Of a DNA stretch of 13,139 nucleotides, positions 1 to 7,227 are shown piece by piece. How positions within the stretch are numbered: the stretch's first letter is position 1; every line of letters begins with the position of its first letter. Origin of the DNA: an uncultured Clostridia bacterium (GTDB taxonomy: Bacteria; Bacillota; Clostridia; Peptostreptococcales; Anaerovoracaceae); contig CALZMV010000027.1 in the NCBI GenBank assembly GCA_945788655.1, positions 1 to 13,139 of the forward strand, written 5' to 3'. The notes beneath the pieces are model-generated. The model was not told the DNA's origin. It worked only from the letters and a program-made list of their open reading frames with translations, and did no database searches. The position numbers and the translations under genes were made by a program.

Positions 1-353
1 GTGTTTCATACATGTTCTCAAGAAAAGGCTTAATCTATATTGAGAAAACTGATGAAATCGATGAGGATTCTCTGTTAGAAACAGCTTTAGAGGCAGGTGC
101 AGATGATATGGTTGTAAATGAGGACAGCTTTGAAATCATAACTGATCCTGCTGTTCATATGGATGTTCATACAGCATTGACTGATGCAGGTTATGAGCTT
201 GTTGAATCTGATGTAGAGATGGTACCTTCAATGGAAGCTACTCCAAGCACTCCTGAGGATATTAAGAAGCTTGCTAAGATGATTGAAATCTTAGAGGATA
301 ACGATGATGTACAGAAGGTATATACAAACTGTGCAATCGACCTTTTTGAATAA
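1..353 (+). CDS. yebC: YebC/TACO1 family protein, C-terminal part (5' end outside window)
   Basis: This is the last ~117 residues of a YebC/TACO1 family protein. The open frame enters at base 3 as Val-Ser-Tyr before the first Met (base 12), so that Met is internal. The stretch VSYMFSRKGLIYIE and the later LEAGADDM, EIITDP and ILEDNDDVQKVYTN match the family's conserved C-terminal half: the acidic domain carrying the 'alleles of AGAD-D' pattern, and the final helix/strand with EDNDDVQ-VY. Full-length members are about 240 residues, so roughly half is missing to the left. The family was long annotated as a DNA-binding transcription regulator. Mitochondrial TACO1 and more recent bacterial work point to a role in translation, helping ribosomes through difficult stretches. 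A terminator starts 37 bp after the stop, so the gene ends its transcript here. The family call is secure; the molecular role is from family knowledge only. Confidence 0.95.
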   Translation, partial: VSYMFSRKGLIYIEKTDEIDEDSLLETALEAGADDMVVNEDSFEIITDPAVHMDVHTALTDAGYELVESDVEMVPSMEATPSTPEDIKKLAKMIEILEDNDDVQKVYTNCAIDLFE

Positions 354-390
354 TTCCAAGCAGAATAATCCAAAATACATAGCATTAATT

Positions 391-426
391 CCCTTTGTTG
401 ATATAATATTGGCAAAGGGGTTTTTT
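391..426 (+). terminator. Rho-independent terminator after yebC
   Basis: CCCTTTG (391-397) pairs with CAAAGGG (413-419) around an AT-rich loop, and a run of six T follows (421-426). It lies 37 bp downstream of the yebC stop and separates yebC from the RNA gene that follows. Confidence 0.85.
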
Positions 427-471
427 GTAAAATTAGTTGTATTTTCTTTATAATGTGATTATAATAATCAT
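427..471. other. Start of the 354-726 gene-free stretch: palindrome at the 6S promoter
   Basis: The protein-gene-free stretch from 354 to 726 holds the yebC terminator, this AT-rich promoter segment, the 6S RNA and its terminator. TGATTAT (456-462) and ATAATCA (464-470) form a perfect 15-bp palindrome overlapping the -10 box. It could be an operator, but in DNA this AT-rich it may be chance. Confidence 0.3.
437..465 (+). promoter_or_regulatory. Putative promoter of the 6S RNA
   Basis: A perfect -10 box TATAAT (460-465) sits 17 bp downstream of a weak -35 box TTGTAT (437-442; three of six consensus bases). This predicts a start near base 472, just before the long closing stem of the structured RNA. 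A 15-bp palindrome overlaps the -10 box and start region (456-470). Confidence 0.6.
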
Positions 472-694
472 ATAAACAGATATTTCATTCTGGGTTATTC
501 GTTAGGGAATCATAATTGAACCTACAGTTTTGCATTGGGAATTTGCGTTTTCGAAGCATTATGTCATGCCTCCTTTGTATGTGGAAGACAGAAGTTAGAA
601 ACAGAGTACCCACCTATCATTAGATAGGGCATCAATTATCTCCTTGACGGTATCCCGGATTTTTTCCAACAGATAGTTCTGTTGGATTTTTTTT
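472..694 (+). ncRNA. ssrS: 6S RNA (ssrS), Firmicute type
   Basis: 6S RNA binds sigma-70/sigma-A RNA polymerase holoenzyme by mimicking an open promoter, and is later released by templating a short product RNA. No protein frame fits here. A long irregular stem can be drawn: TCTGGG near 490 pairs with TCCCGGA near 653-659, continues through GTTAGGG/CTCCTTGAC, and ends in the perfect 8-bp pair ATAATTGA (512-519) with TCAATTAT (632-639). Inside lies an unpaired region, then an apical stem region (about 530-600). On the 3' side CCCACCTATC begins a small perfect hairpin (613-628, loop ATTA). A closing stem, a central bubble with a small 3'-side hairpin after CCCACCT, and an apical stem is the architecture I associate with Firmicute 6S RNA. 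The length of about 200-220 nt also fits. Both ends are inferred from the promoter and terminator. Another structured RNA class is possible; a covariance-model scan for 6S (Rfam RF00013) would decide. Confidence 0.75.
665..694 (+). terminator. Rho-independent terminator of the 6S RNA
   Basis: TCCAACAGA (665-673) and TCTGTTGGA (678-686) form a perfect 9-bp stem with a TAGT loop, followed directly by eight T (687-694). It ends the RNA transcript 32 bp before the next start codon, so it may also work as a partial attenuator for the LUD gene. Confidence 0.9.
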
Positions 695-726
695 AACAAT
701 GCAATAGAAACAATCGAGGAAGTAAA

Positions 727-1326
727 ATGACAGATTTTACAGAAATTAAAAATAATCTAAAAAAAATAGGATATAAAGTTACTACTTTTGAAAAAGGATG
801 TGAGGCGGCTGAATATATAGGCAGAGCAATTAAAGATTCGACAGTGGGAATAGGCGGTTCACAAACAATAAAGGAACTAAATCTATATGAAGTATTGATC
901 AATAATAACAACGATGTTTATTGGCACTGGATAATGGAACCGGAGACAGCAATAACCAATGCTATGACCGCAGATTACTATATTACTTCTGTAAATGCAA
1001 TTGCACAGTCAGGTGAAATGGTAAATATTGATGGTAGAGGAAACAGAGTTTCTGCATCATTGTATGGCCACAAAAAAGTGTTTTATATTATAGGTAAAAA
1101 TAAAATTACTAAAACTTATGATGATGCTATTTATCGTGCAAGAAATGTTGCAGCTCCATTAAACGCTAAAAGATTAAATAAAAAAACACCATGTGCTGTA
1201 AGTGGAAATGGTTGTGCAAATTGTAACAGCCCTGAGAGAATATGCAAAGCAATGGTTACATATTGGGGACCTATGTCAGGTATGGAAACAGAAGTGATTT
1301 TAATAGATGAAAACTATGGATACTAG
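727..1326 (+). CDS. Stand-alone LUD-domain protein (DUF162, lactate-utilisation-like)
   Basis: A 199-residue protein of the LUD/DUF162 family, which shares the NagB/RpiA/CoA-transferase-like fold. Family signatures seen: VGIGGSQTIKEL (residues about 40-51), the ADYYITSVNAIAQSGEMVNIDG segment in the middle, and RARNVAAPLNAKRL. Near the C-terminus four cysteines are spaced C-X6-C-X2-C-X6-C (C156, C163, C166, C173), a possible metal or Fe-S site. LutC-type proteins work with the Fe-S proteins LutA and LutB in lactate oxidation, but neither partner gene is adjacent, so a lactate role is not supported here. The start is chosen by GAGGA at 716-720, 6 bp before the ATG. Only 32 bp separate it from the 6S terminator, leaving no room for its own promoter and suggesting readthrough expression. 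A 110-bp gap follows. The reaction is unknown to me; the family call is firm. Confidence 0.9.
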   Translation: MTDFTEIKNNLKKIGYKVTTFEKGCEAAEYIGRAIKDSTVGIGGSQTIKELNLYEVLINNNNDVYWHWIMEPETAITNAMTADYYITSVNAIAQSGEMVNIDGRGNRVSASLYGHKKVFYIIGKNKITKTYDDAIYRARNVAAPLNAKRLNKKTPCAVSGNGCANCNSPERICKAMVTYWGPMSGMETEVILIDENYGY

Positions 1327-1436
1327 TGTTAAAATGCTCAATAAATTTTTAACAAAAGGGTGGTAAAATACTGGTAAATAGTATAGAATATTTCGGGAAT
1401 TTGTTATATTTTTAGAGAAAGTAAGGTATTTGTATT

Positions 1437-2264
1437 ATGAACCATTTAAAACCAATTGAAATTTTAGAGGCTACTGTAAATGCCGGAGTTGGAAAAGCTA
1501 ATTCCTCATTTAAGAAATTACTAATCTTAGGAATTCTTGCCGGTGCATATATTGCTTTTGCTGGAGCAGCAGCTGCAATGGGTACATTTAATCTAGTAGC
1601 AGATCCTAATACCTTTGGCCTGGGTAAGATTTTATCAGGAACAATATTCGCAGCTGGACTTGTTGTTGTTGTTCTTGCAGGTGCAGAACTGTTCACAGGA
1701 AACAGTCTTATCACTTTAGCTGTTTTGGAAAAGAAGACCACAGTTACAAAAATGCTGAGGAACTGGGTTATTGTATACATAGCAAACTTTATAGGAAGCA
1801 TCTTAATAACATGGATGATATTTAAAATAGGATTGTTCAGTTCAGGTGCAGATTTATTTGGTGCAATTACGGTGAAAACAGCTGTAGCTAAGGTAAACAT
1901 TTCCTTTGTAAATGGAATATTATCAGGAATTATGTGTAACTGGCTTGTTTCATTGGCAGTATGGATGGCGACAGGTGCAGATTCTACTATAGGTAAAATA
2001 TTTGCAATTTTCTTCCCGATTTGGATGTTTGTTACTTGTGGTTTTGAACACTGCATTGCAAATATGTATGCTATTCCAGCCGGAATCTTTGCATCATCAA
2101 ATGCAACATTTGTTCAGCTGTCAGGAGTTACAGCAGAGGCTTTGGCAAACCTTTCATGGGCAGGTATGGCAGTTAATAACCTAATTCCTGTTACCATTGG
2201 AAATATTATTGGCGGTGGCTTCTTTGTTGCAACAATGTATTGGTTAGGTTTAAAAAAATCGTAG
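1437..2264 (+). CDS. Formate/nitrite transporter (FNT) family channel
   Basis: A 275-residue integral membrane protein of the FocA/NirC family: pentameric channels that pass formate, nitrite, hydrosulfide or similar small anions. Six hydrophobic segments are evident. Family motifs include LAGAYIAFAGAA (about residues 33-44), AELFTGN (83-89, with T87 at the place of the gating-loop threonine), GIMCNWLVSLAVW, GFEHCIANMYAIPAG (H205 at the place of the pore histidine, His209 of E. coli FocA) and a final IPVTIGNIIGGGFF segment. Length is normal. AAGG at 1423-1426 precedes the ATG by 10 bp. No nitrite reductase, sulfite reductase or pyruvate formate-lyase gene is adjacent, so the substrate is not fixed by context. 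Formate export or import is the most likely role in a fermenter, but this is inference. It starts a run of five closely spaced genes; the gap to the next is 44 bp. Confidence 0.93.
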   Translation: MNHLKPIEILEATVNAGVGKANSSFKKLLILGILAGAYIAFAGAAAAMGTFNLVADPNTFGLGKILSGTIFAAGLVVVVLAGAELFTGNSLITLAVLEKKTTVTKMLRNWVIVYIANFIGSILITWMIFKIGLFSSGADLFGAITVKTAVAKVNISFVNGILSGIMCNWLVSLAVWMATGADSTIGKIFAIFFPIWMFVTCGFEHCIANMYAIPAGIFASSNATFVQLSGVTAEALANLSWAGMAVNNLIPVTIGNIIGGGFFVATMYWLGLKKS

Positions 2265-2308
2265 TATAATTTTGTTAATATATAGTTAGTAATTAGGAGA
2301 ATAATAAG

Positions 2309-3913
2309 ATGTTTAATAGACAATTAACTCTAAGAGGGTTAATTATTGGGGCTTTAGGCAGCATTGTTCTGACAATGAGTTCAATGTTTATTGCTCTTAA
2401 GCTTAGTTCAGTGCCGTGGCCTATAATGTTTGTAGTTCTTGTTTCGATGTTTGTTTTAAAGCTGGCAGGTAATACTAATCTTCAGGAGATAAATGTAACC
2501 CAGACGGCTATGTCAGCAGGAGCCATGGTAGCTGGTGGGTTAGCTTTTACTATTCCTGGAATCTGGATATTAAATCCCGAAGCACAGGTTGAATTAGCCG
2601 ATCTGATGGTAGTAACACTGGGCGGTGTTATCCTTGGTTTGATATTTACAGCTTTATTTAGAAAATATTTTATTGTAACAAAGGAATTGCCTTTTGCAAT
2701 GGGACAGGCTGCAGCTGCTACTCTTGAAGTCAGTGACAAAGGCTCAAAGAAGGTAGGCCTACTGTTTATTTCAATGGCTGCGGCAGGTATTTTTACATAT
2801 TTCAGAGATTGGAAGCTTGCTTTTAAGTCAACTGTTTTAAGCAGCAAAGCAATGACATATGGTTCATATACAGGAATATGGTTATCACCAATGCTTATCT
2901 CAATTGGATATATCATTGGTCCGATTGTAGTTGGAGTATGGTTTGTCGGTGCCTTAATCGGTGATTTTGGAATATTGATTGGTGGAGTAGAAGCCGGTCT
3001 TTGGGATTCACTTACTGCAGCAAACATTAAAGCATCCCTCGGAATAGGGTTAATGGTTGGAACCGGTGTAGGCATTCTAGTAAAAGGAATAATTCCTAAG
3101 GCAAAAGACATATTTGGTTCCATGTTTGTAAAGGATAAATTAGGAGATAATTTTATCACTATGAGATGGGCACCAATTGTAATGGTAATCCTTGCTTTTG
3201 TATTAACTGTTGTTACCGATATGGGAATTGTTTCATCAGTTATCACTATTTTAGGAACTTGGCTAACCACTTCAATGTCTGCGCAGTGTGTTGGACAGTC
3301 AGGAATAAATCCAATGGAAATATTTGGAATTATTGTACTTATTGCTGCCAAAGCTGTTTCAAATATCGGTGATGTTGAAGCATTTTTCGTGGCTGCAGCT
3401 GTAGCTGTTGCTTGTGGTCTTGTCGGTGATGTTATGAATGACTTTAAAGCAGGACATATATTAAATACCGACCCGAAGGCACAATGGATTGCGGAAGTTG
3501 TTGGCGCACTTATAGGTGGACTTGTATCCGTTTTTATTTTATTTGTAATTTTAAAAGCCTATGGACCTGAGGCATTTGGTGGAGAAATGTTCCCAGCTGC
3601 ACAGGCTTCTGCTGTTGCGGCTATGGTAGGAGGCATTTCTCATATGCCATCCTTTATAATCGGTGTAATCCTAGCAACAATTCTTTATTACATAAACTTC
3701 CCGGTAATAACACTTGGATTAGGTGTATATTTGCCTTTCTATTTATCAGCAACTGCTGCTCTGGGCGGTGCTTTGAGATTTTTTGCTGATAAGTTTTTCC
3801 CTAAATTCGAAGAAGATGGAAAGGGAACTATTATTGCGTCTGGCCTTCTAGGTGGTGAATCAATAGTAGGGGTAATAATTGCATTGTATCTAGCGTATCA
3901 GATAATTGCCTAA
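2309..3913 (+). CDS. OPT family oligopeptide transporter
   Basis: A 534-residue, strongly hydrophobic protein with about 14 or more membrane segments and very few charged stretches. It has hallmarks of the prokaryotic OPT family of proton-coupled oligopeptide/metal-chelate transporters: the N-terminal LTLRGLIIGALGS start, the NLQEINVTQTAMSAG segment (about residues 56-70) followed by AFTIPGIWIL, LPFAMGQAAAATLEV (about 127-141), and the PMLISIGYIIGPIVVG region. Many bacterial OPT proteins exceed 600 residues; this one is at the short end but its frame is intact. AGGAGA at 2295-2300, 8 bp before the ATG, fixes the start. No terminator is visible between it and the flanking genes (44 bp upstream, 42 bp downstream). 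Substrate is unproven: peptide uptake fits the aminopeptidases and the peptide-type binding protein nearby, but some OPT members carry metal chelates. Confidence 0.92.
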   Translation: MFNRQLTLRGLIIGALGSIVLTMSSMFIALKLSSVPWPIMFVVLVSMFVLKLAGNTNLQEINVTQTAMSAGAMVAGGLAFTIPGIWILNPEAQVELADLMVVTLGGVILGLIFTALFRKYFIVTKELPFAMGQAAAATLEVSDKGSKKVGLLFISMAAAGIFTYFRDWKLAFKSTVLSSKAMTYGSYTGIWLSPMLISIGYIIGPIVVGVWFVGALIGDFGILIGGVEAGLWDSLTAANIKASLGIGLMVGTGVGILVKGIIPKAKDIFGSMFVKDKLGDNFITMRWAPIVMVILAFVLTVVTDMGIVSSVITILGTWLTTSMSAQCVGQSGINPMEIFGIIVLIAAKAVSNIGDVEAFFVAAAVAVACGLVGDVMNDFKAGHILNTDPKAQWIAEVVGALIGGLVSVFILFVILKAYGPEAFGGEMFPAAQASAVAAMVGGISHMPSFIIGVILATILYYINFPVITLGLGVYLPFYLSATAALGGALRFFADKFFPKFEEDGKGTIIASGLLGGESIVGVIIALYLAYQIIA

Positions 3914-3955
3914 CTATTTAGGAGAAGATGGATTTGTAGATGGAGAATAAGGATT

Positions 3956-6613
3956 ATGAATGGAAAAATTGTCATTATTGATGGAAACAGTCTTATTAAC
4001 AGGGCATATTATGCTGTTTCTCGACCTATGATTACTAAAGAGGGGATTTATACTCAGGGTATTTATGGGTTTTTGAATATGCTTCAAAAAATAAGAAATG
4101 ATTATGAACCCGATTATTTGACAGTAGCTTTCGACTTGAAGGCGCCTACTTTTAGACATATTGAGTATTCCGAATATAAGGCTGGCAGAAAAAAGATGCC
4201 ACCTGAGCTTGCAATGCAGATTCCTTTGCTTAAAGATGTGCTCAGAGCTATGAAAATTGAAATTTTGGAAATGGAAGGCTATGAGGCTGATGATATTATT
4301 GGCACTGTAGCACGTGTCTCTGAAGAAGCTGGTCTTACTCCATTAATCATTACCGGGGACAAGGATGCATTGCAGCTTGTAACTGATGTCACAAAAGTAA
4401 TAATTACAAAAAAGGGCATAACTGAATTTGAAATATATGATCCTGATAAAATGCTTGAAAGATATGGATTAACACCAAAGCAGTTTATCGATCTCAAAGG
4501 GCTTATGGGAGATTCGTCGGATAATATACCTGGAATTCCCGGAGTGGGAGAAAAAACCGGTATTAAACTTCTGGAACAATTTGGTTCAATAGAAAACCTT
4601 ATTGCAAATACTTCAGAAATTGCTGCAGATAAATTGAGAACGAAAGTTGAAGATAATGTTCAGCTGGCTGTAATGAGCAAGCGTTTGGCAACTATCAACA
4701 CATGTGTTCCAATAGATATCGATCTATCAAAACTTAAACTTAAAGATCCTAACTATTCGAAGCTTATTGAAATATACACTAAGCTTGAATTCAATAGCTT
4801 ATTAAAAAAGCTGGATATAAAAGATGATGTGGAATCTTTAGCGACAGAAATATCTGCGATTCCAGTTGAAATAATTGAAAATACTAATGACTTGTGCAAA
4901 ATAGAAGATTTTTGTGACTCGCATCAAGTTTTCTTGAAAGTTATTGGTGATGGTAATCATATATCCGCTCCATTTATCGAGGGCATTGTTATGATGTCTG
5001 AAAATAAGGGATATTATTTAGATTGCCAGTCCATGAACATTAATAATATAATTGATAAATTGAATAATATCAGGATTAATTATATTGGACATCAACTTAA
5101 GGATTCATTATATAGTTTGATTTATTATGGGCTATCAAATATTAACATTGTTTTTGATACGGCAATAGCTGAATATATCCTCGATCCATCGAAGAACAAA
5201 TATGACTTAGACACAATTTTATTAGAAAAAATGCAATTTAAAGTTGAGCCTGAGAATGAATTTATAGTGCAACAAGGACAGATGGACTTGTTTTCGGACA
5301 ATAGGGTAAAGCTTTGCCAATATTATTCTATTTTGGGAAGTGCTGTTTTTGCTCTATCTGAATTAGAAAAGGTTCAACTAACAAGCAATAATCTTGACAA
5401 AGTATACTATGATGTCGAAATACCTTTAATTGAAATTCTTGCATCCATGGAAGTGAGCGGTGTTAAGGCAAATGCAGAATTTATCGATGATTTTGGTAAG
5501 GAATTAAAAGAAAAAATTTCATCTTTGGAATTAATAATATACGATTTTGCAGGCAAAAAATTTAATATTAATTCTCCAATGCAATTAGGCAATGTTCTTT
5601 TTGAAGATTTGCAGCTCCCCTTCGGCAAGAAAACAAAAAGAGGATACAGTACCAATGCAGAAGTACTTGAAAAAATAAGAGATAAGCATCCTATTGTTAA
5701 TGCTGTCCTTGAATATAGAAATATATCTAAACTTAATTCAACATATGTTGAAGGCATGAAACCTTTGATAGGAAAAGACGGCAAAATAAGAGCTCATTTT
5801 CAGCAAACTGTTACTACTACAGGAAGATTAAGCTGCACTGAACCAAATCTTCAGAATATTCCAATTAGACAAGAACTGGGAAGAACCTTAAGAAAAGCAT
5901 TTGTCTGTGACTCTGATGATTATATATTAATCGGTGCTGACTATTCTCAGATTGAACTTAGAGTTTTGGCTCATTTATCAGGTGATGAAGAACTGATTAA
6001 CGCATTTAACAGAGGTGACGATATTCATAAGATTACTGCATCAAGAGTTTTAGGTGTTCCCTTTGATCAGGTTACACCGCTTGAAAGAAGTAGGGCTAAG
6101 GCTGTTAATTTCGGCGTAATTTACGGCATGAGTAGTTTTGGTTTAAGCGAGGAACTAAACATTACAAGAAAAGAAGCAGAAAGTTATATTAATGATTATT
6201 TTAATAAACATTCAAAAGTAAAAGATTATATGGATAATCAGATTTCTCAATGCCGTGAAAGAGGATATTCTGAAACTTTATTAGGTAGAAAAAGATACAT
6301 TCATGAGATAACTGCTTCAAATTATATGGTAAGACAGCTTGGCGAAAGACTTGCCATGAACACACCAATTCAGGGAAGTGCAGCAGATATTATTAAGATG
6401 GCAATGATCAAAGTTTATTATAAATTTAAGAATGATCATCCTGACTGCAAAATACTTCTTCAGGTTCATGACGAGCTGATTGTTCAAGCACCTTGCTATA
6501 AAGAAGATATTATAAAAAAGGAACTTGTTAAATGCATGGAAGATGCAGTTTCATTGAAGGTCAAGCTTGTAGCTGAAGTTAATGAAGGTGCTTCTTGGTA
6601 TGATTTGAAGTAA
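3956..6613 (+). CDS. polA: DNA polymerase I (proofreading domain degenerate)
   Basis: An 885-residue family A DNA polymerase for Okazaki-fragment processing and repair synthesis. The N-terminal 5' nuclease domain (about 1-290) is intact: IDGNSLINRAYYA with D9, EADD (110-113), TGDKDA (D135, D137), GDSSDNIPGIPGVGEKT (D186, D189) with the helix-hairpin-helix. The middle domain (about 300-480) has the 3'-5' exonuclease fold length but lacks the DxE of motif I, has GHQLKDS where the catalytic-Asp GxNxKxD motif should be, and lacks the final Asp, so proofreading is probably absent. The polymerase domain has motif A ADYSQIELR (D662), motif B R711/K715/F719/Y723 and motif C QVHDE (D839, E840). GGAG at 3942-3945 lies 10 bp before the start. 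It begins 42 bp after the OPT gene, and coaE follows after 11 bp. Confidence 0.98.
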   Translation: MNGKIVIIDGNSLINRAYYAVSRPMITKEGIYTQGIYGFLNMLQKIRNDYEPDYLTVAFDLKAPTFRHIEYSEYKAGRKKMPPELAMQIPLLKDVLRAMKIEILEMEGYEADDIIGTVARVSEEAGLTPLIITGDKDALQLVTDVTKVIITKKGITEFEIYDPDKMLERYGLTPKQFIDLKGLMGDSSDNIPGIPGVGEKTGIKLLEQFGSIENLIANTSEIAADKLRTKVEDNVQLAVMSKRLATINTCVPIDIDLSKLKLKDPNYSKLIEIYTKLEFNSLLKKLDIKDDVESLATEISAIPVEIIENTNDLCKIEDFCDSHQVFLKVIGDGNHISAPFIEGIVMMSENKGYYLDCQSMNINNIIDKLNNIRINYIGHQLKDSLYSLIYYGLSNINIVFDTAIAEYILDPSKNKYDLDTILLEKMQFKVEPENEFIVQQGQMDLFSDNRVKLCQYYSILGSAVFALSELEKVQLTSNNLDKVYYDVEIPLIEILASMEVSGVKANAEFIDDFGKELKEKISSLELIIYDFAGKKFNINSPMQLGNVLFEDLQLPFGKKTKRGYSTNAEVLEKIRDKHPIVNAVLEYRNISKLNSTYVEGMKPLIGKDGKIRAHFQQTVTTTGRLSCTEPNLQNIPIRQELGRTLRKAFVCDSDDYILIGADYSQIELRVLAHLSGDEELINAFNRGDDIHKITASRVLGVPFDQVTPLERSRAKAVNFGVIYGMSSFGLSEELNITRKEAESYINDYFNKHSKVKDYMDNQISQCRERGYSETLLGRKRYIHEITASNYMVRQLGERLAMNTPIQGSAADIIKMAMIKVYYKFKNDHPDCKILLQVHDELIVQAPCYKEDIIKKELVKCMEDAVSLKVKLVAEVNEGASWYDLK

Positions 6614-6624
6614 AAAGGTGGAAA

Positions 6625-7227
6625 ATGATTGTAATTGGATTGACAGGAGGCATAGGTACAGGCAAATCTACTGTATCAGATTACTTAAGAAAAAAAGGTT
6701 GCATAATTCTCGATGCTGATGATATCTCAAGAAAAATGACAGAAGCGGGTATGCCTGCCTTATCAATTATTCAAAATGTTTTTGGCGATGAAGTAATTAA
6801 TTCTGATGGAAGCTTAAACCGCCACAAACTTGGTGATATTGTTTTTAATAACAGAGACAAATTGCAAAAGCTTCAACAGATAATTACAACAGAGGTTGTT
6901 GACAATATCAACAGAAATCTTTCACAACTTCAAAGTGAACATTGTGATAAAATAGTAGTAATTGATGCACCTCTGTTATTTGAATGCGGTATGGAAAATA
7001 TTGCTGATGAGAACTGGCTCGTCATTAGTGAAATGTCCGTTAGAATAAAGCGTGTAAAAGAACGAGATAATTTATCAGAAGAACAAATAATTGCCAGAAT
7101 AAACAATCAGATGTCACAAGAGGATAAAGAAAAATTAAGTGATTATGTTTTAGATAACTCGGGCTCACTGCAGCAGTTATATGAGCAGATTGACGATAAT
7201 CTTGAAAGGTTAAAAGATGAATTTTGA
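6625..7227 (+). CDS. coaE: Dephospho-CoA kinase
   Basis: Catalyses the last step of coenzyme A synthesis, ATP-dependent phosphorylation of the 3'-hydroxyl of dephospho-CoA in the cytosol. The 200-residue length is typical. Seen in order: the P-loop GGIGTGKST (residues 8-16), LDADDISR (29-36, the family's D-AD-hxR motif), VVIDAPLLFECGM (core strand and CoA-side loop), the lid-region RVKERDNLSEEQIIARINNQMSQ, and the closing LSDYVLDNSGS. AAAGGTGG (6614-6621) lies directly upstream of the start. polA-coaE adjacency is common in Firmicutes. Its 3' end overlaps the next gene by 11 bp, which suggests translational coupling. Confidence 0.97.
   Translation: MIVIGLTGGIGTGKSTVSDYLRKKGCIILDADDISRKMTEAGMPALSIIQNVFGDEVINSDGSLNRHKLGDIVFNNRDKLQKLQQIITTEVVDNINRNLSQLQSEHCDKIVVIDAPLLFECGMENIADENWLVISEMSVRIKRVKERDNLSEEQIIARINNQMSQEDKEKLSDYVLDNSGSLQQLYEQIDDNLERLKDEF

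Noticed and set aside
644..649. TTGACG inside the 6S RNA as a -35 box for the LUD gene
   Set aside because: No -10-like sequence lies 15-19 bp downstream; that position falls in the terminator stem.
472..694. T-box, SAM, lysine, FMN, TPP or other riboswitch controlling the LUD gene
   Set aside because: None of the core motifs I know for these classes is present, and the strong promoter, long closing stem and 3' small hairpin fit 6S RNA better. No alternative antiterminator pairing was found by eye.
1328..1353. GTTAAAA...TTTTAAC inverted repeat after the LUD gene, considered as a terminator
   Set aside because: The stem is pure A/T apart from one pair, the loop is 12 nt and no T run follows, so termination is doubtful.
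1361..1389. Possible promoter in front of the FNT gene (TGGTAA, 17 bp, TAGAAT)
   Set aside because: Only three of six -35 bases match and the region is AT-rich. A promoter here is likely on layout grounds, but I cannot place it with confidence.
1412..2056. A 214-codon open frame on the reverse strand over the FNT gene
   Set aside because: It is antisense to a well-supported membrane protein gene, matches no family I recognise, and its open length follows from the hydrophobic codon bias of the sense strand.
2482..3351. A 289-codon reverse-strand open frame over the OPT gene
   Set aside because: It is opposite a clear OPT transporter, has no ribosome binding site logic or recognisable domain, and is a shadow of the sense reading frame.
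3928..3939. Three-codon upstream frame (Met-Asp-Leu-stop) with AGGAG just before it, ahead of polA
   Set aside because: The spacing from AGGAG to its ATG is only 3 bp and the frame is trivial; there is no sign of an attenuating hairpin, so a leader-peptide role is unsupported.
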